Source: Burkholderiales bacterium RIFCSPHIGHO2_01_FULL_63_240
GTDB taxonomy: Bacteria; Pseudomonadota; Gammaproteobacteria; Burkholderiales; Burkholderiaceae_C
Direction: 5' to 3'
Assembly: GCA_001770725.1 (NCBI GenBank)
Contig: MERU01000002.1
Location: 766,006 to 830,005 of the forward strand
Length of the DNA stretch: 64,000 nucleotides
How positions within the stretch are numbered: the stretch's first letter is position 1; the number at the start of each line of letters is the position of its first letter. Positions 8,209 through 17,249 of the stretch are shown one piece after another. The position numbers and the translations under genes were made by a program. A model generated the notes under the pieces. It did no database searches and was not told the origin of the DNA. It saw only the letters and a program-made list of their open reading frames with translations.

Positions 8209-9519
8209 TCAGGCCGGCAGCTTCACCTCGTAGGTGATGCCCAGACCGGCACCCTGGCGCCCACCTCGCTGCGAGTTGAAGTACAGCCGCGTGCCATCGG
8301 GCGAGAAGGCGGGGCCGGTGATCTCGGACTCGTCCTGGCCATGAACGCGCAACAGCACCTTCACGCGGCGGTCGGGCAGGATCACGCACAGCTCCATGTT
8401 GCCGCCGTCTTCGGCCACCAGCACGTCACCGTGGCGGCTGACGGTCAGGTTGTCGACGCCCGAGAGCACGCGGTCGGCCGGGCTGGCCGTGGCGAAGTCG
8501 TAGATCACCTGCAGCTGCTGCGTGGCGGGCTCGAACGCCCAGATGCGGTTGTCGCCCTTGGTCGAGAAGTAGACGATGCCGTTGAAATACCACAGGCCCT
8601 CGCCGCCACGGAAAACCGTGCCGGGGGCCTTGCTGCCCAGCACACCGCGCACAACGCTCTGAGGCAGGCTGGGGCTGCTCACGTCCACCCAGCTGACGTG
8701 CCTTGGGTGAGAAAGGTCCATTTCGTCGGGCGGCAGCTGGTTGGCAGCCACCCCGTCGACCTGCAACACCTGCAGCCGCCCCGACTTCAAGGCCGCACGA
8801 GGCGCCGACGCAGGCCAGTCCGACTCGCTGCACACGAAGCGGTAGAAGCGCCCCTGCCCTTCGTCTTCGGTCAGGTAGAGCGTGCGGTGCACCGGGTCCA
8901 CCGCCACCGCCTCGTGCTTGAAGGTGCCCAGGGCGGGCCGCACGACCGCTTGCGAGGCCGAGCCAAACGGCAGGCACTCCCAGACACGGCCCAGGCTGGT
9001 CTCCTCGGCCGACAGCCAGGTGCCCCATGGCGTGGCGCCGCCCGCGCAATTGGCGCTCGTGCCGTTGAGGATGCGGTGGGCGCCCACCACCTGACCGTGG
9101 CGGTCAAAGCGCAAGGCGCTCACGCCACCCGCACCCAGGGGCACCTCGCTGTTGTTCGCGTAGACCCAGCCGCCATCGGGCGCAGCGAAGGTGGCTCCGC
9201 CATCGGGGTAGGTGTGCCAGATGCTCGCGCCAGGCGCCGGCCGCTCACCCGACACCGCCACGATGCGGGCCGTGAAGCCCGCCGGAAGCGACAGGCCCAG
9301 GGCGTCGGGTTCACGCAAGGGCCCCAGGGTCGAGAAATCAAAGCCAGTGCCAGGCGCAGCGGCCGAGGGGCTGGATGCGCTTTCGGCCGCCCGCGTCAGG
9401 CCAGGCCACGACAGCCCAACCGCCCCGGCGGCCCCCGCCGACCAGAACAGCTGCCGCAGGAAGTCTCGGCGCTTCGTGGCATCGACAGGCATGGTGGTGT
9501 CAGGCGACAGGGCAGGCAT
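8209..9519 (-). CDS. PhoX-like (DUF839) secreted phosphatase with Tat signal
   Basis: The 436-residue protein begins with a twin-arginine signal (RRDFLRQLFW at about 17–26, then a hydrophobic Ala/Gly stretch and a TRA|AE-type cleavage region). The mature part is a beta-propeller-like DUF839/PhoX sequence with NNSEVP, a SAEET segment, GxFKHEAVAVD and FSPDGTRLYF. PhoX enzymes are calcium/iron-dependent alkaline phosphatases folded before export. The family is assigned by overall pattern; the metal ligands were not aligned one by one. The start at 9519 is preferred over Met10 (9492) because GGAG lies 8 nt upstream of it. No pho box was recognised. Confidence 0.72.
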   Translation of the reverse strand: MPALSPDTTMPVDATKRRDFLRQLFWSAGAAGAVGLSWPGLTRAAESASSPSAAAPGTGFDFSTLGPLREPDALGLSLPAGFTARIVAVSGERPAPGASIWHTYPDGGATFAAPDGGWVYANNSEVPLGAGGVSALRFDRHGQVVGAHRILNGTSANCAGGATPWGTWLSAEETSLGRVWECLPFGSASQAVVRPALGTFKHEAVAVDPVHRTLYLTEDEGQGRFYRFVCSESDWPASAPRAALKSGRLQVLQVDGVAANQLPPDEMDLSHPRHVSWVDVSSPSLPQSVVRGVLGSKAPGTVFRGGEGLWYFNGIVYFSTKGDNRIWAFEPATQQLQVIYDFATASPADRVLSGVDNLTVSRHGDVLVAEDGGNMELCVILPDRRVKVLLRVHGQDESEITGPAFSPDGTRLYFNSQRGGRQGAGLGITYEVKLPA

Positions 9520-9590
9520 GTGGGGTGCTCCGGGGGCAGGCGTGGCGGTGTGCGCCCAGCATCGTACCCATGCATGACAGCGCCAAGAAA

Positions 9591-9622
9591 AAAACCCGAG
9601 CGGTTTTCACCGATCGGGTTTT
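9591..9622 (-). terminator. Terminator downstream of tRNA-Ser
   Basis: The arms AAAACCCGAGCGGT and ACCGATCGGGTTTT form a long hairpin with a TTTC loop. On the minus strand it is followed by an eight-base T-rich run, 10 bp beyond the tRNA 3' end. Confidence 0.8.
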
Positions 9623-9629
9623 CTGACAT

Positions 9630-9722
<93 letters not shown>

Positions 9723-9751
9723 GTGGAGCCCGCAAGTATAGCAAGGTTTCG

Positions 9752-10903
9752 TCAGTTGACCGACACCTTCTTGCCATCCTTGTAGGTGTAGAGCGTCATC
9801 GCAGGGCTCTTGAGTTCGCCGTTGGGCTCGAACGACACCTTGGCCGTCACGCCCATGTAGGCGGTCTCGACGATCTTGGGACCGTAGACCTTCGGGTCGG
9901 TCGAGTTGGCGCGCTTCATGGCGTCCACCAGCACCATGGTCGCGTCGTAGGTGTAGGGCGAATAGACCTGGTACTGCTTGGGAAACATGGCTTCGTACTT
10001 CTCGCGCCAGGCCTTGCCCTGGGGAAGCTTGTCGAGCGAAGCGCCGCCCACCGCACACACCACGTTGCCCAGCGTGCGCGCACCACTGGCCAGCTTGACG
10101 AGCTGGTCCGTGCAGATGCCGTCGCCACCAAACAGGTAGGCCTTGGTCAGGCCCAGTTGCTGCATCTGGCGGAGCATGGGGCCGGCCTGCGGGTCCATGC
10201 CACCAAAGAAGATGCCATCGGGCTTCTTGTTCTTGATGGCCGTGAGGATGGACATGAAGTCCACGGCCTTGTCGTTGGTGTACTGCTGGCTCACCACCTC
10301 CATGCCCAGCTCCTTGGCTGTGCGTGCGAAGACCTCGGCCACGCCTTTGCCGTAAGCGGTGCGGTCATCGATGATCGCGACCTTCTTGAGCTTGAGCACC
10401 TGCTGCGCATGGCGGGCCAGGCCGGCGCCCAGCTCGTTGTCGTTGGCCAGCAGGCGAAAGACGTTCTTGTAGCCCAGTTGCGTCAGCTCGGGGTTGGTGG
10501 CCGAGGGCGAGATCATGGGCAGGCCGCACTGGTTGTAGACCTTGGACGCCGGGATGGTGGTGCCCGAGTTCAGGTGCCCGACCACGCCGTTGACTTTGGC
10601 GTCACACAGCTTCTGCGCAGCGGCCGTGCCCTGCTTGGGGTCGGCCGCGTCGTCTTCGGCAACCAGCTCGAACTTGACCTTCTTGCCGCCGATGCTCAGG
10701 CCTTGCGAGTTGAGCTCGGCCACGGCCATGCGGGCGCCGTTTTCGTTGTCACGGCCATAGTGAGCCTGCGGGCCGGAGACCGGGCCGACGTGGCCGATGC
10801 GCACCACGGCCTGGGCCTGGGCCTGGACGTGCGTGGGCGACAGGGCCGCGAAGACCAGGCCGGCAGCAGCCAGCAGCGAAGACGGGATCGGACGCAGTTT
10901 CAT
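9752..10903 (-). CDS. Branched-chain amino-acid ABC transporter periplasmic binding protein (LivK-like)
   Basis: The 383-residue protein has a signal peptide (MKLR, hydrophobic core, ending VQAQA) and a type I periplasmic binding fold of the Leu/Ile/Val family: VRIGHVGPVSG at the start, NGARMAVAELN, VVGHLNSG, and PMISPSATNPELT, a conserved ligand-binding loop. It would capture branched-chain or related amino acids for a LivHMGF permease. No permease or ATPase gene is adjacent, so it is an orphan binding protein and the ligand is inferred. The start at 10903 has GAGG 8 nt upstream; the frame stays open for 20 more codons without a better start. Confidence 0.88.
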   Translation of the reverse strand: MKLRPIPSSLLAAAGLVFAALSPTHVQAQAQAVVRIGHVGPVSGPQAHYGRDNENGARMAVAELNSQGLSIGGKKVKFELVAEDDAADPKQGTAAAQKLCDAKVNGVVGHLNSGTTIPASKVYNQCGLPMISPSATNPELTQLGYKNVFRLLANDNELGAGLARHAQQVLKLKKVAIIDDRTAYGKGVAEVFARTAKELGMEVVSQQYTNDKAVDFMSILTAIKNKKPDGIFFGGMDPQAGPMLRQMQQLGLTKAYLFGGDGICTDQLVKLASGARTLGNVVCAVGGASLDKLPQGKAWREKYEAMFPKQYQVYSPYTYDATMVLVDAMKRANSTDPKVYGPKIVETAYMGVTAKVSFEPNGELKSPAMTLYTYKDGKKVSVN

Positions 10904-10967
10904 CAGGACCTCGTTGGTGGTTTCTGGGGGTTGGTGCGGGAGCAAGGGGCGGTCGTGCAACACGCGA

Positions 10968-11381
10968 TCAGCGCTGGCGGAGCTTGGCCAGCTCCTGCGC
11001 CACCGAGCGGGCGACCACGTCTTTCAGGGTTCGGTTGAGCTCGTCGCGCAGGTCGCGCGCGATGGCTTCGGTGTGGCGGGCCAGCAAGGGGGCCATCGCT
11101 TCCTTCAGGCGGAACTCCAGCATGCTGTCGATCTGCCTTTGCACGTCGGACAGCACGCGGTGCGCCAACTGGGCCTCGGTCACGGCGGACGGCACGCTCT
11201 GCGGCTGCGTCGTTGGTGGCTGCTGCTCAGGCGGCGGTGACACCACCTCGCCCAGCACAGGCAAGGCGTCGAGGGAAAGCGGGGGCCTCGCAGGCTGGAG
11301 GGCGGGCGGCTGGACCTGCTCCTCGATGATCTCGGTCAGGGTGGGCACCTGCGCGGGATGCGGGCGAGAGATGCCGTTCAT
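10968..11381 (-). CDS. Hypothetical proline-rich/helical protein downstream of holC
   Basis: The 137-residue protein has a Pro/Gln-rich N-terminal half (about 25–65) and a predicted amphipathic helical C-terminal half rich in Leu, Arg, Glu and Ala (about 70–137). There is no signal peptide or membrane segment. It overlaps the holC stop by one base (TGATG), so translation is probably coupled. A small protein of this kind after holC is, from memory, common in Burkholderiales (DUF2486-like). Function unknown. Confidence 0.75.
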   Translation of the reverse strand: MNGISRPHPAQVPTLTEIIEEQVQPPALQPARPPLSLDALPVLGEVVSPPPEQQPPTTQPQSVPSAVTEAQLAHRVLSDVQRQIDSMLEFRLKEAMAPLLARHTEAIARDLRDELNRTLKDVVARSVAQELAKLRQR

Positions 11382-11821
11382 CAGCGGGCCTCGTCCTGGA
11401 CTTCGTGGGGCTGGACGTCCCAGCCCTGGGCGGCATAGGCCTTCCAGCGCTGTCGCCCCTGCTGGCGGTCATCGGGCTCGCTGGAGACGAGGTCGAACAG
11501 GCGCTGGAAACGATCCATGCCAGCCGGCATCTCCCGCCCGACGTTGACCAGGATGCTGCGCTCGCCCGGTGCCGAGGCCGCATCGGGCGACAACCAGATG
11601 GGGGTCGCGTGCAGCCTCTCGGGCAGGGGTTTGCCAGACGCCAGCACATGCGGCAGGAACTCCTGGTCATCGAAGGTCCAGAGCTCGCGGTCGAGCGCCT
11701 GCAGGGTGGCCAGGTCTCCTGTCACGGCGACCTGTGCGCCCGCGCGATGCGCCTTGCGCAGCAGCCGGCAGGCGTAGGCCAGCTTGTTGCCGATGCCGTG
11801 GTGGAACTCGACCCTGCGCAT
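11381..11821 (-). CDS. holC: DNA polymerase III subunit chi
   Basis: The 146-residue protein starts RRVEFHHGI, with YACRLLRKAH and VAVTGD following the DNA polymerase III chi pattern, and later LWTFDDQEFLPH and PIWLSP. Chi joins psi in the clamp-loader complex and contacts SSB. It lies directly downstream of pepA on the same strand (32 bp gap), the order also seen in many proteobacteria. AAGGAAG lies 5–6 nt before the ATG at 11821 and fixes that start. Confidence 0.9.
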   Translation of the reverse strand: MRRVEFHHGIGNKLAYACRLLRKAHRAGAQVAVTGDLATLQALDRELWTFDDQEFLPHVLASGKPLPERLHATPIWLSPDAASAPGERSILVNVGREMPAGMDRFQRLFDLVSSEPDDRQQGRQRWKAYAAQGWDVQPHEVQDEAR

Positions 11822-11853
11822 GGAACTTCCTTTGACCGTGCCGCCCTGGCCGA

Positions 11854-13488
11854 TCAGGCCTTGGCCGCCTTGACCGCGCGCTTGGCTGCGGGCTTGGCGG
11901 CCGTTTTTGCGGCCGGCTTCGCGACTGGTTTTGCGACTGGTTTCGCGGCAGGCTTGCTCACCTTGTCTGCCTTGCCCGACTTGGCCGCGCGCGGCGCCAG
12001 CGCGTCCTTGCCCGCGGCCGCCTGGTCCAGCAGGAACTGGGTCAGCAGGCCCACCGGGCGGCCGGTGCCACCCTTGGCGCCGCCCGACTTCCAGGCCGTG
12101 CCGGCGATGTCCAGGTGGGCCCAGCGATAGGCCTTGGTGAACTTGCCGAGGAACCACGCCGCCGTGATGGAGCCGCCTTCGCGGCCGCCCACGTTGGCCA
12201 GGTCGGCGAAGTTGCTCTTGAGGCCTTCGCCGTATTCGTCGTCCAGGGGCATGCGCCAGGCAGTGTCCTGCGCCGACTGGCCGGCTTTCAGCAGCGCATC
12301 GGCCAGCTCGTCGTCCTTGGAGAACAGGCCGCTGTGCAGGTGCCCCAGGGCGATCACGCAGGCGCCGGTCAGCGTGGCGATGTCGACCACCACCGCTGGC
12401 TTGAAGCGCTCGGCGTAGGTCAGCGCGTCACACAGGATGAGGCGGCCTTCGGCGTCGGTGTTGAGGATCTCGATGGTCTGGCCCGACATGCTGGTGACCA
12501 CGTCGCCCGGCTTGGTGGCCGTGCCGCTGGGCATGTTCTCGCAGGTAGGGATGAGGCCGACCACGTTGACCTTCGGAGCCAGCAGCGCCAGGCTCTGGAA
12601 GGTGCCCAGCACGCTGGCGGCACCGCCCATGTCGAACTTCATCTCGTCCATGCCCGCGCCGGGCTTGAGCGAGATGCCGCCCGTGTCGAAGGTGATGCCC
12701 TTGCCCACCAGCACGATGGGCGCATGGCTGGCGCCCGCGCCCTGGTAGCGCAGCACGATGAACTTGGGTGGCTGGGCCGAGCCGTTGGTGACCGACAGGA
12801 AGGAGCCCATGCCGAGCTTTTCCAGCGCCGGGCGCTCCAGCACATCGGCCTTGATCAGCTTGCTGGACTTGGCCAGGCGGCGGGCCTCGGTGGCCAGGTC
12901 GGTGGGCGTGCAATGGTTGGCCGGGCGGTTGCCCAGCTCGCGCGCCAGGGTCACGCCTTCGGCGATGCCTTGGCCCTGCTGGATGCCGGCCTTGACGGCG
13001 GCGGCCTGCTCGGCCGGGCTCAGCAGCGTGACCTTCTTGAGCGCGCCGGCCTTCGGTGCGCTGGGCTTGGTCAGGCGGAAAACATAGGTGCCATCGGCCA
13101 CGGCCAGCACGGCGCCCCGGGCGTGGTCGGCTCCGAGCTCGAAGCCTTCGGCTGCGGCAATGGCCACGTGGCCCGCGCCACCGTCTTTCAGCAGCGACAG
13201 GCCCTTGGCCACCGCCGACTTGAAGGATTTGGCCTTGGCATCGGCCGCCACGGCCAGCACCAGGCGGGCGGCCTGCACGCCACGCGGGCGGTGCAGGTAC
13301 AGCGCGCGGCCGGCTTTGAGCGACAGGTCATCGGCCTTGAGGGCATCCTGGATCAGGGCATCGAGCACCGGATCGGCGGTCTGGCTCTGCTCGGGCGTGA
13401 GCACCAGCAGCAGCGCATCGGCGTTGACTTGAGAGAGGGTCGAACCCTGGGCGACGGAAGAACGGTAGTCCATGCGGTGCAAGTCCAT
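11854..13488 (-). CDS. pepA: Leucyl aminopeptidase (M17) with a Lys/Ala-rich histone-H1-like C-terminal tail
   Basis: This cytosolic M17 aminopeptidase removes N-terminal residues, and family members such as E. coli PepA also bind DNA. Visible are the metal-binding GKGITFDTGGISLKPG region and the family signature NTDAEGRL, within 544 residues (family about 480–500). The excess is a C-terminal tail of about 40 residues built from KPAAKPVAKP-type units, resembling histone-H1-like and AlgP tails. It is encoded by imperfect short repeats (about 11860–11960). The start is uncertain: ATGs at 13488 and 13473 both lack a good Shine–Dalgarno. It is divergent from lptF, with starts only 26 bp apart. 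Confidence 0.93.
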   Translation of the reverse strand: MDLHRMDYRSSVAQGSTLSQVNADALLLVLTPEQSQTADPVLDALIQDALKADDLSLKAGRALYLHRPRGVQAARLVLAVAADAKAKSFKSAVAKGLSLLKDGGAGHVAIAAAEGFELGADHARGAVLAVADGTYVFRLTKPSAPKAGALKKVTLLSPAEQAAAVKAGIQQGQGIAEGVTLARELGNRPANHCTPTDLATEARRLAKSSKLIKADVLERPALEKLGMGSFLSVTNGSAQPPKFIVLRYQGAGASHAPIVLVGKGITFDTGGISLKPGAGMDEMKFDMGGAASVLGTFQSLALLAPKVNVVGLIPTCENMPSGTATKPGDVVTSMSGQTIEILNTDAEGRLILCDALTYAERFKPAVVVDIATLTGACVIALGHLHSGLFSKDDELADALLKAGQSAQDTAWRMPLDDEYGEGLKSNFADLANVGGREGGSITAAWFLGKFTKAYRWAHLDIAGTAWKSGGAKGGTGRPVGLLTQFLLDQAAAGKDALAPRAAKSGKADKVSKPAAKPVAKPVAKPAAKTAAKPAAKRAVKAAKA

Positions 13489-13514
13489 AATGCGCGGGTT
13501 GATCGATCCATCCG

Positions 13515-14636
13515 ATGTTATTCGATTCCTCCATCCGCCGAGAACTCTGGCGCAGCTTCAGTGGCACGCTGGTCGTGCTGCTGACCGTGCTGTTGACCAT
13601 GGTGCTCATCCGCATCCTCAGCCAGGCCACCAAAGGCAACCTCGCGCCCACCGACGTGGGCCTGGTGCTGAGCTACACCATCATCGGCCAGTTGCCGATC
13701 GTGCTGGCGTTGGCGCTGTTCGTCAGCGTCGTGGCCACGCTCAGCCGCATCTGGCGCGACAGCGAGATGGTGGTCTGGCAAGCCAGCGGCGCGCGCCAGT
13801 TCCATTTCCTCAAGCCGCTGCTGCGCATGGCCTGGCCGGTGCTGCTGCTGGTGGCGGCGGCCTCGCTGGTGGCGCGCCCCTGGGCGCAGAGCCAGACCCA
13901 GATCCTCAAGGTGCGCTATGAACAGCGCTCCGACATGGCACGGGTGGCGCCTGGACAGTTCCAGGTGTCGGCCGATGGCAAGCGCGTGTTCTTCATCGAC
14001 AGCCACAGCGACGGGCTGACCTCCGGGCGCAACGTCTTCATGGTGACCACGGATGGCGACCAGGAAGCGGTCGTCACCGCGCGCCAGGGCCAGATCGAGC
14101 TGGTGGAGGGGCAGCGCTACCTGGTGCTCAGCCAGGGTGAACGCACCCAGACCGACCTCGGCACCGGCGAAAAGGCCTTGTCCCGTTTCGAGACCGCCCG
14201 CATACGCGTGGGCGAGAAAATCTCCCCGCCCGACGTGAGCCCCGACCTGCGCTCCATGTCCACCCCGGCGCTGGCCCTGCTCAGCCACCCCAAGGCCCAG
14301 GGCGAGATGGTCTGGCGCGTGGGCCTGATCTGGGCGGCCTTCAACATGGTGCTGGCCGGCTTGAGCCTGGCAGCAGGCAACACGCGCCGCAACAGCAACT
14401 GGAACCTGGTCTATGCGCTGCTGGTCTTCGTCGTCTACTTCAACCTGCTCAGCCTGAGCCAGAACTGGGTGGCGCGCCAGCGCATGGACGCCGTCACGGC
14501 GCTGCTGGCGGTGCACGGCACCCTCACGCTGGCCAGCCTGGCGGTGATCTGGTGGCGCGACGGTGGCTGGTCGATGTGGCGACGCCCACCTGCCAACGGC
14601 CCGGCTTCGGCAGGCACCGGCGAGGCACCGGCATGA
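13515..14636 (+). CDS. lptF: LPS export ABC transporter permease LptF
   Basis: The 373-residue inner-membrane protein has N-terminal membrane helices (about 15–35 and 55–75), a third near 105–120, a periplasmic jellyroll-like middle (about 135–265) and C-terminal helices. The opening FDSSIRRELWRSF and the ATKG segment are typical of LptF. With LptG and the ATPase LptB it extracts lipopolysaccharide from the inner membrane. It overlaps lptG by 4 bp (ATGA). A possible −10 (CATAAT, 13486–13491) would lie at or inside the start of the divergent pepA gene. Confidence 0.92.
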   Translation: MLFDSSIRRELWRSFSGTLVVLLTVLLTMVLIRILSQATKGNLAPTDVGLVLSYTIIGQLPIVLALALFVSVVATLSRIWRDSEMVVWQASGARQFHFLKPLLRMAWPVLLLVAAASLVARPWAQSQTQILKVRYEQRSDMARVAPGQFQVSADGKRVFFIDSHSDGLTSGRNVFMVTTDGDQEAVVTARQGQIELVEGQRYLVLSQGERTQTDLGTGEKALSRFETARIRVGEKISPPDVSPDLRSMSTPALALLSHPKAQGEMVWRVGLIWAAFNMVLAGLSLAAGNTRRNSNWNLVYALLVFVVYFNLLSLSQNWVARQRMDAVTALLAVHGTLTLASLAVIWWRDGGWSMWRRPPANGPASAGTGEAPA

Positions 14637-15799
14637 AGACCGTTCGCCGACTCATTTTCCGCGCCGTTGCCTGGCGCACCATGCTGGTCGCCCTGGCCTT
14701 CTCCGGCCTGGCTTTTTTCATCGACTTTGTCGAGGCATCGGAAGACATCGGGCAAAACGGCTACACCCTGCTGGACGCCGTGGTCACCTGCCTGCTGATG
14801 CTGGTGCGCCATGTGCACGACCTGATGCCGATCGCCGTGCTGATCGGCGGCATCCTGGCGCTGGCGCGCATGGCTCAGACCTCGGAGTTCACCATCTTGC
14901 GCACCGGCGGCCTGAGCCCGGCCCGCGCCCTGCGCCTGCTGGCCCTGCTCGGGCTGATGGCCGCCTTGCTGGTGGCTGCCATCGGCAACTGGCTTGTGCC
15001 CATGGCCGAGCAGCAGCTCACGCGGCAGCGCGCCTCGTTCAGCATCGACCAGCAGGTCATGCTCGGCCGAGCCGGCACCTGGCTGCGTGAAAAGCGCGAG
15101 GTGCCCGGCCAGGGCACGCACACCTTCACCGTGAACGTGGGCAGCGCCATCAACGAAGGCGAGTTCGGTCAGGTCCGCATCTTCGAATTCGACGCCGATG
15201 GCCAGCTCAAGCGCCGGCTCGCAGCGGGCTCGGCCCGCGTGATCCCCAACCCCGCACCGGGCGTGGACGATGGCTCGGTCTGGCAATTGCGGGACGTGGT
15301 CGACACACGTTGGCTGTCGCACGAAAGGCTCACGCAAGATGCCGCCCTCGCGGGCACCAAGGTGATCGACGAGCGCAAGCAGGACCGCATGGACTGGGCC
15401 AGCAGCCTGACCCCGGTGGTGGTGACAGCGTCGGTGCTGCCCCCGGAGAGCATGTCGGTGCTGGCCCTGTGGCGCTACACCCGCCACCTCGACCTGAACG
15501 CCCAGGCCGCGCAGCGCTACGAGATGCAGTTCTGGAAAAAGTTGGTCTACCCCTTCGTCTGCTTCGTGATGATCGCCCTGGCCCTGCCGTTCGCCTACCT
15601 GCACGCACGCAGCGGCGGCATGAGCCTGAAGATCTTCGGCGGCATCATGCTGGGCATCAGCTTCATCCTCGTCAACCACATCGCCAGCCACCTGGGCCAG
15701 TTGCAGAACTGGCAGCCCTGGCTGGCCGCGATGGCGCCCAGCCTGCTCTACACGCTGCTGTCCATGAGCGTGTTCGCCTGGCTGGTGCGCCGCCAATGA
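14633..15799 (+). CDS. lptG: LPS export ABC transporter permease LptG
   Basis: The 388-residue permease starts KTVRRLIFRAVAW with a first helix (about 15–30, FSGLAFFIDFVE), further helices near 60–85 and 100–125, a periplasmic middle region, and three C-terminal helices (from about 305). It is the LptF partner in the LptB2FG complex. The ATG lies inside the lptF stop (ATGA, 14633–14636) with GAGG upstream, so the pair is translationally coupled. Length and topology are normal. Confidence 0.92.
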   Translation: MKTVRRLIFRAVAWRTMLVALAFSGLAFFIDFVEASEDIGQNGYTLLDAVVTCLLMLVRHVHDLMPIAVLIGGILALARMAQTSEFTILRTGGLSPARALRLLALLGLMAALLVAAIGNWLVPMAEQQLTRQRASFSIDQQVMLGRAGTWLREKREVPGQGTHTFTVNVGSAINEGEFGQVRIFEFDADGQLKRRLAAGSARVIPNPAPGVDDGSVWQLRDVVDTRWLSHERLTQDAALAGTKVIDERKQDRMDWASSLTPVVVTASVLPPESMSVLALWRYTRHLDLNAQAAQRYEMQFWKKLVYPFVCFVMIALALPFAYLHARSGGMSLKIFGGIMLGISFILVNHIASHLGQLQNWQPWLAAMAPSLLYTLLSMSVFAWLVRRQ

Positions 15800-15819
15800 C
15801 CTCAACGGAGCCTGCCCCC

Positions 15820-16245
15820 ATGTCCCGCACCGGCATCTTGCTGTTCGCCCACGGGGCGCGCGACCCGAACTGGGCCCTGCCCTTCGAGGCGGTGGCCGCG
15901 CGGCTGCGTGCACGCACCCAGGCGCAGTCGGCACCCAGCCCTGACGCCGCCCCCGAGGTGACGCTGGCCTTCCTGGAGTTCATGAGCCCCGACATCGCCA
16001 CGGCCGGCGACGACCTGGCGGCGCGCGGCTGCACGCAAGTCTCCGTGGTGCCCCTCTTCCTGGGCGCGGGCGGCCACGTCCGCAAGGACCTGCCCAAGCT
16101 GCTCGAAGCGCTCTGTGCCCGCCACCCGGGCGTGAGCTGGCGCCTGTGCCCCGCCGTGGGCGAGACCGACATCCTCATCCAGGGCATGGCCGAAGCAGCC
16201 TGGGCCCTCGCCGAGACCGCTTCGCCCCCCTCGGCCCAGGCCTGA
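15820..16245 (+). CDS. CbiX-type sirohydrochlorin chelatase
   Basis: The 141-residue protein opens GILLFAHGARDP, the CbiX signature whose His binds metal, and carries TLAFLEFMSPD and PLFLGAGGHVRKDLP with further conserved residues. Single-domain CbiX proteins insert cobalt or iron into sirohydrochlorin; iron insertion gives siroheme for sulfite and nitrite reductases. A cysB-type regulator follows 26 bp downstream, which favours a sulfur-assimilation role. The start at 15820 has GGAG 9 nt upstream; an alternative ATG at 15796 overlaps the lptG stop (ATGA) and would add 8 residues. Confidence 0.87.
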   Translation: MSRTGILLFAHGARDPNWALPFEAVAARLRARTQAQSAPSPDAAPEVTLAFLEFMSPDIATAGDDLAARGCTQVSVVPLFLGAGGHVRKDLPKLLEALCARHPGVSWRLCPAVGETDILIQGMAEAAWALAETASPPSAQA

Positions 16246-16271
16246 AGCCAACCGCGCCCACCGGAGCCCGC

Positions 16272-17249
16272 ATGAACCTGCACCAGTTCCGCTTCGTCCA
16301 CGAGGCCGCCCGCCGCAACCTCAACCTCACCGAGACGGCCAAGGCCCTGCACACCTCGCAGCCGGGCATCTCCAAGGCCATCATGGAGCTCGAGGAAGAG
16401 CTGGGCGTGGACATCTTCGTGCGCCACGGCAAGCGCCTCAAGCGCATCACCGAGCCGGGGCTGGAGGTGCTCAAGTCCGTCGACGTGATCCTGCGCGAGC
16501 TGGGCAACCTCAAGCGCATCGGCGAGGAATACGCCATGCAGGACGCCGGCACGCTGTCGATCGCGACCACGCACACCCAGGCTCGCTATGTGCTGCCCGA
16601 GCCGGTGGCCCAGTTGCGCCGCAAGTACCCCAAGGTGGCCGTGAGCCTGCACCAGGGCACGCCCGAGCAGGTCGCGCGCATGGTGCTCGACGAGGTCGCC
16701 GACATCGGCCTGGCCACCGAGTCGCTCAGCGATTTCCCGGAACTGGTCACCCTGCCCTGCTACGAGTGGCAGCACGTGGTGGTCATGCCGCCTTCGCACC
16801 CGCTGGCCGCGGTGCCACGCCTGACGCTGGAGCAGCTCGCGGCCGAACCGCTGATCTCGTACCACCCGTCGTTCACGGGCCGCAAACGCATCGACCAGGC
16901 CTTCATGCAAAGGGGGCTGACCCCCAACGTCGTGCTCGAAGCCATCGACGCCGACGTCATCAAGACCTACACGCGGCTGGGCCTGGGCATCGGCCTGGTG
17001 GCCGAGATGGCGGTCAAGGACGACCCGACCATGTCGGCACCGGGCAGCGACCTGGTCTGGCGACCGGTGGGCCACCTCTTCGGGCCCAACATGGCACGGT
17101 TGGCGTTCAAGCGCGGGGCCTACCTGCGGCAGTTCGTGCTGGCTTTTGCCGAGCTGATTTCAGACCGCCTGAGCCGCGCGCTCATCCTGCAGGCAATGCA
17201 GTCGCCCTCGGGCCCGGCCTCGGAGATGAGCCAGGACCACGGGCTCTGA
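16272..17249 (+). CDS. cysB: CysB-family LysR-type transcriptional regulator
   Basis: The 325-residue protein has an N-terminal winged helix-turn-helix (NLTETAKALHTSQPGISKAI, about 18–37) and a LysR effector domain. The start NLHQFRFVHEA and the ATTHTQARY and QGTPEQ segments are characteristic of CysB/Cbl proteins, which activate sulfur-assimilation genes and sense acetylserine and sulfate-derived ligands. The chelatase upstream fits a sulfur context, although no cysDNHIJ genes are in the window. GGAG lies 5 nt before the ATG. It ends one base before the convergent FimV-like gene. Confidence 0.9.
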   Translation: MNLHQFRFVHEAARRNLNLTETAKALHTSQPGISKAIMELEEELGVDIFVRHGKRLKRITEPGLEVLKSVDVILRELGNLKRIGEEYAMQDAGTLSIATTHTQARYVLPEPVAQLRRKYPKVAVSLHQGTPEQVARMVLDEVADIGLATESLSDFPELVTLPCYEWQHVVVMPPSHPLAAVPRLTLEQLAAEPLISYHPSFTGRKRIDQAFMQRGLTPNVVLEAIDADVIKTYTRLGLGIGLVAEMAVKDDPTMSAPGSDLVWRPVGHLFGPNMARLAFKRGAYLRQFVLAFAELISDRLSRALILQAMQSPSGPASEMSQDHGL

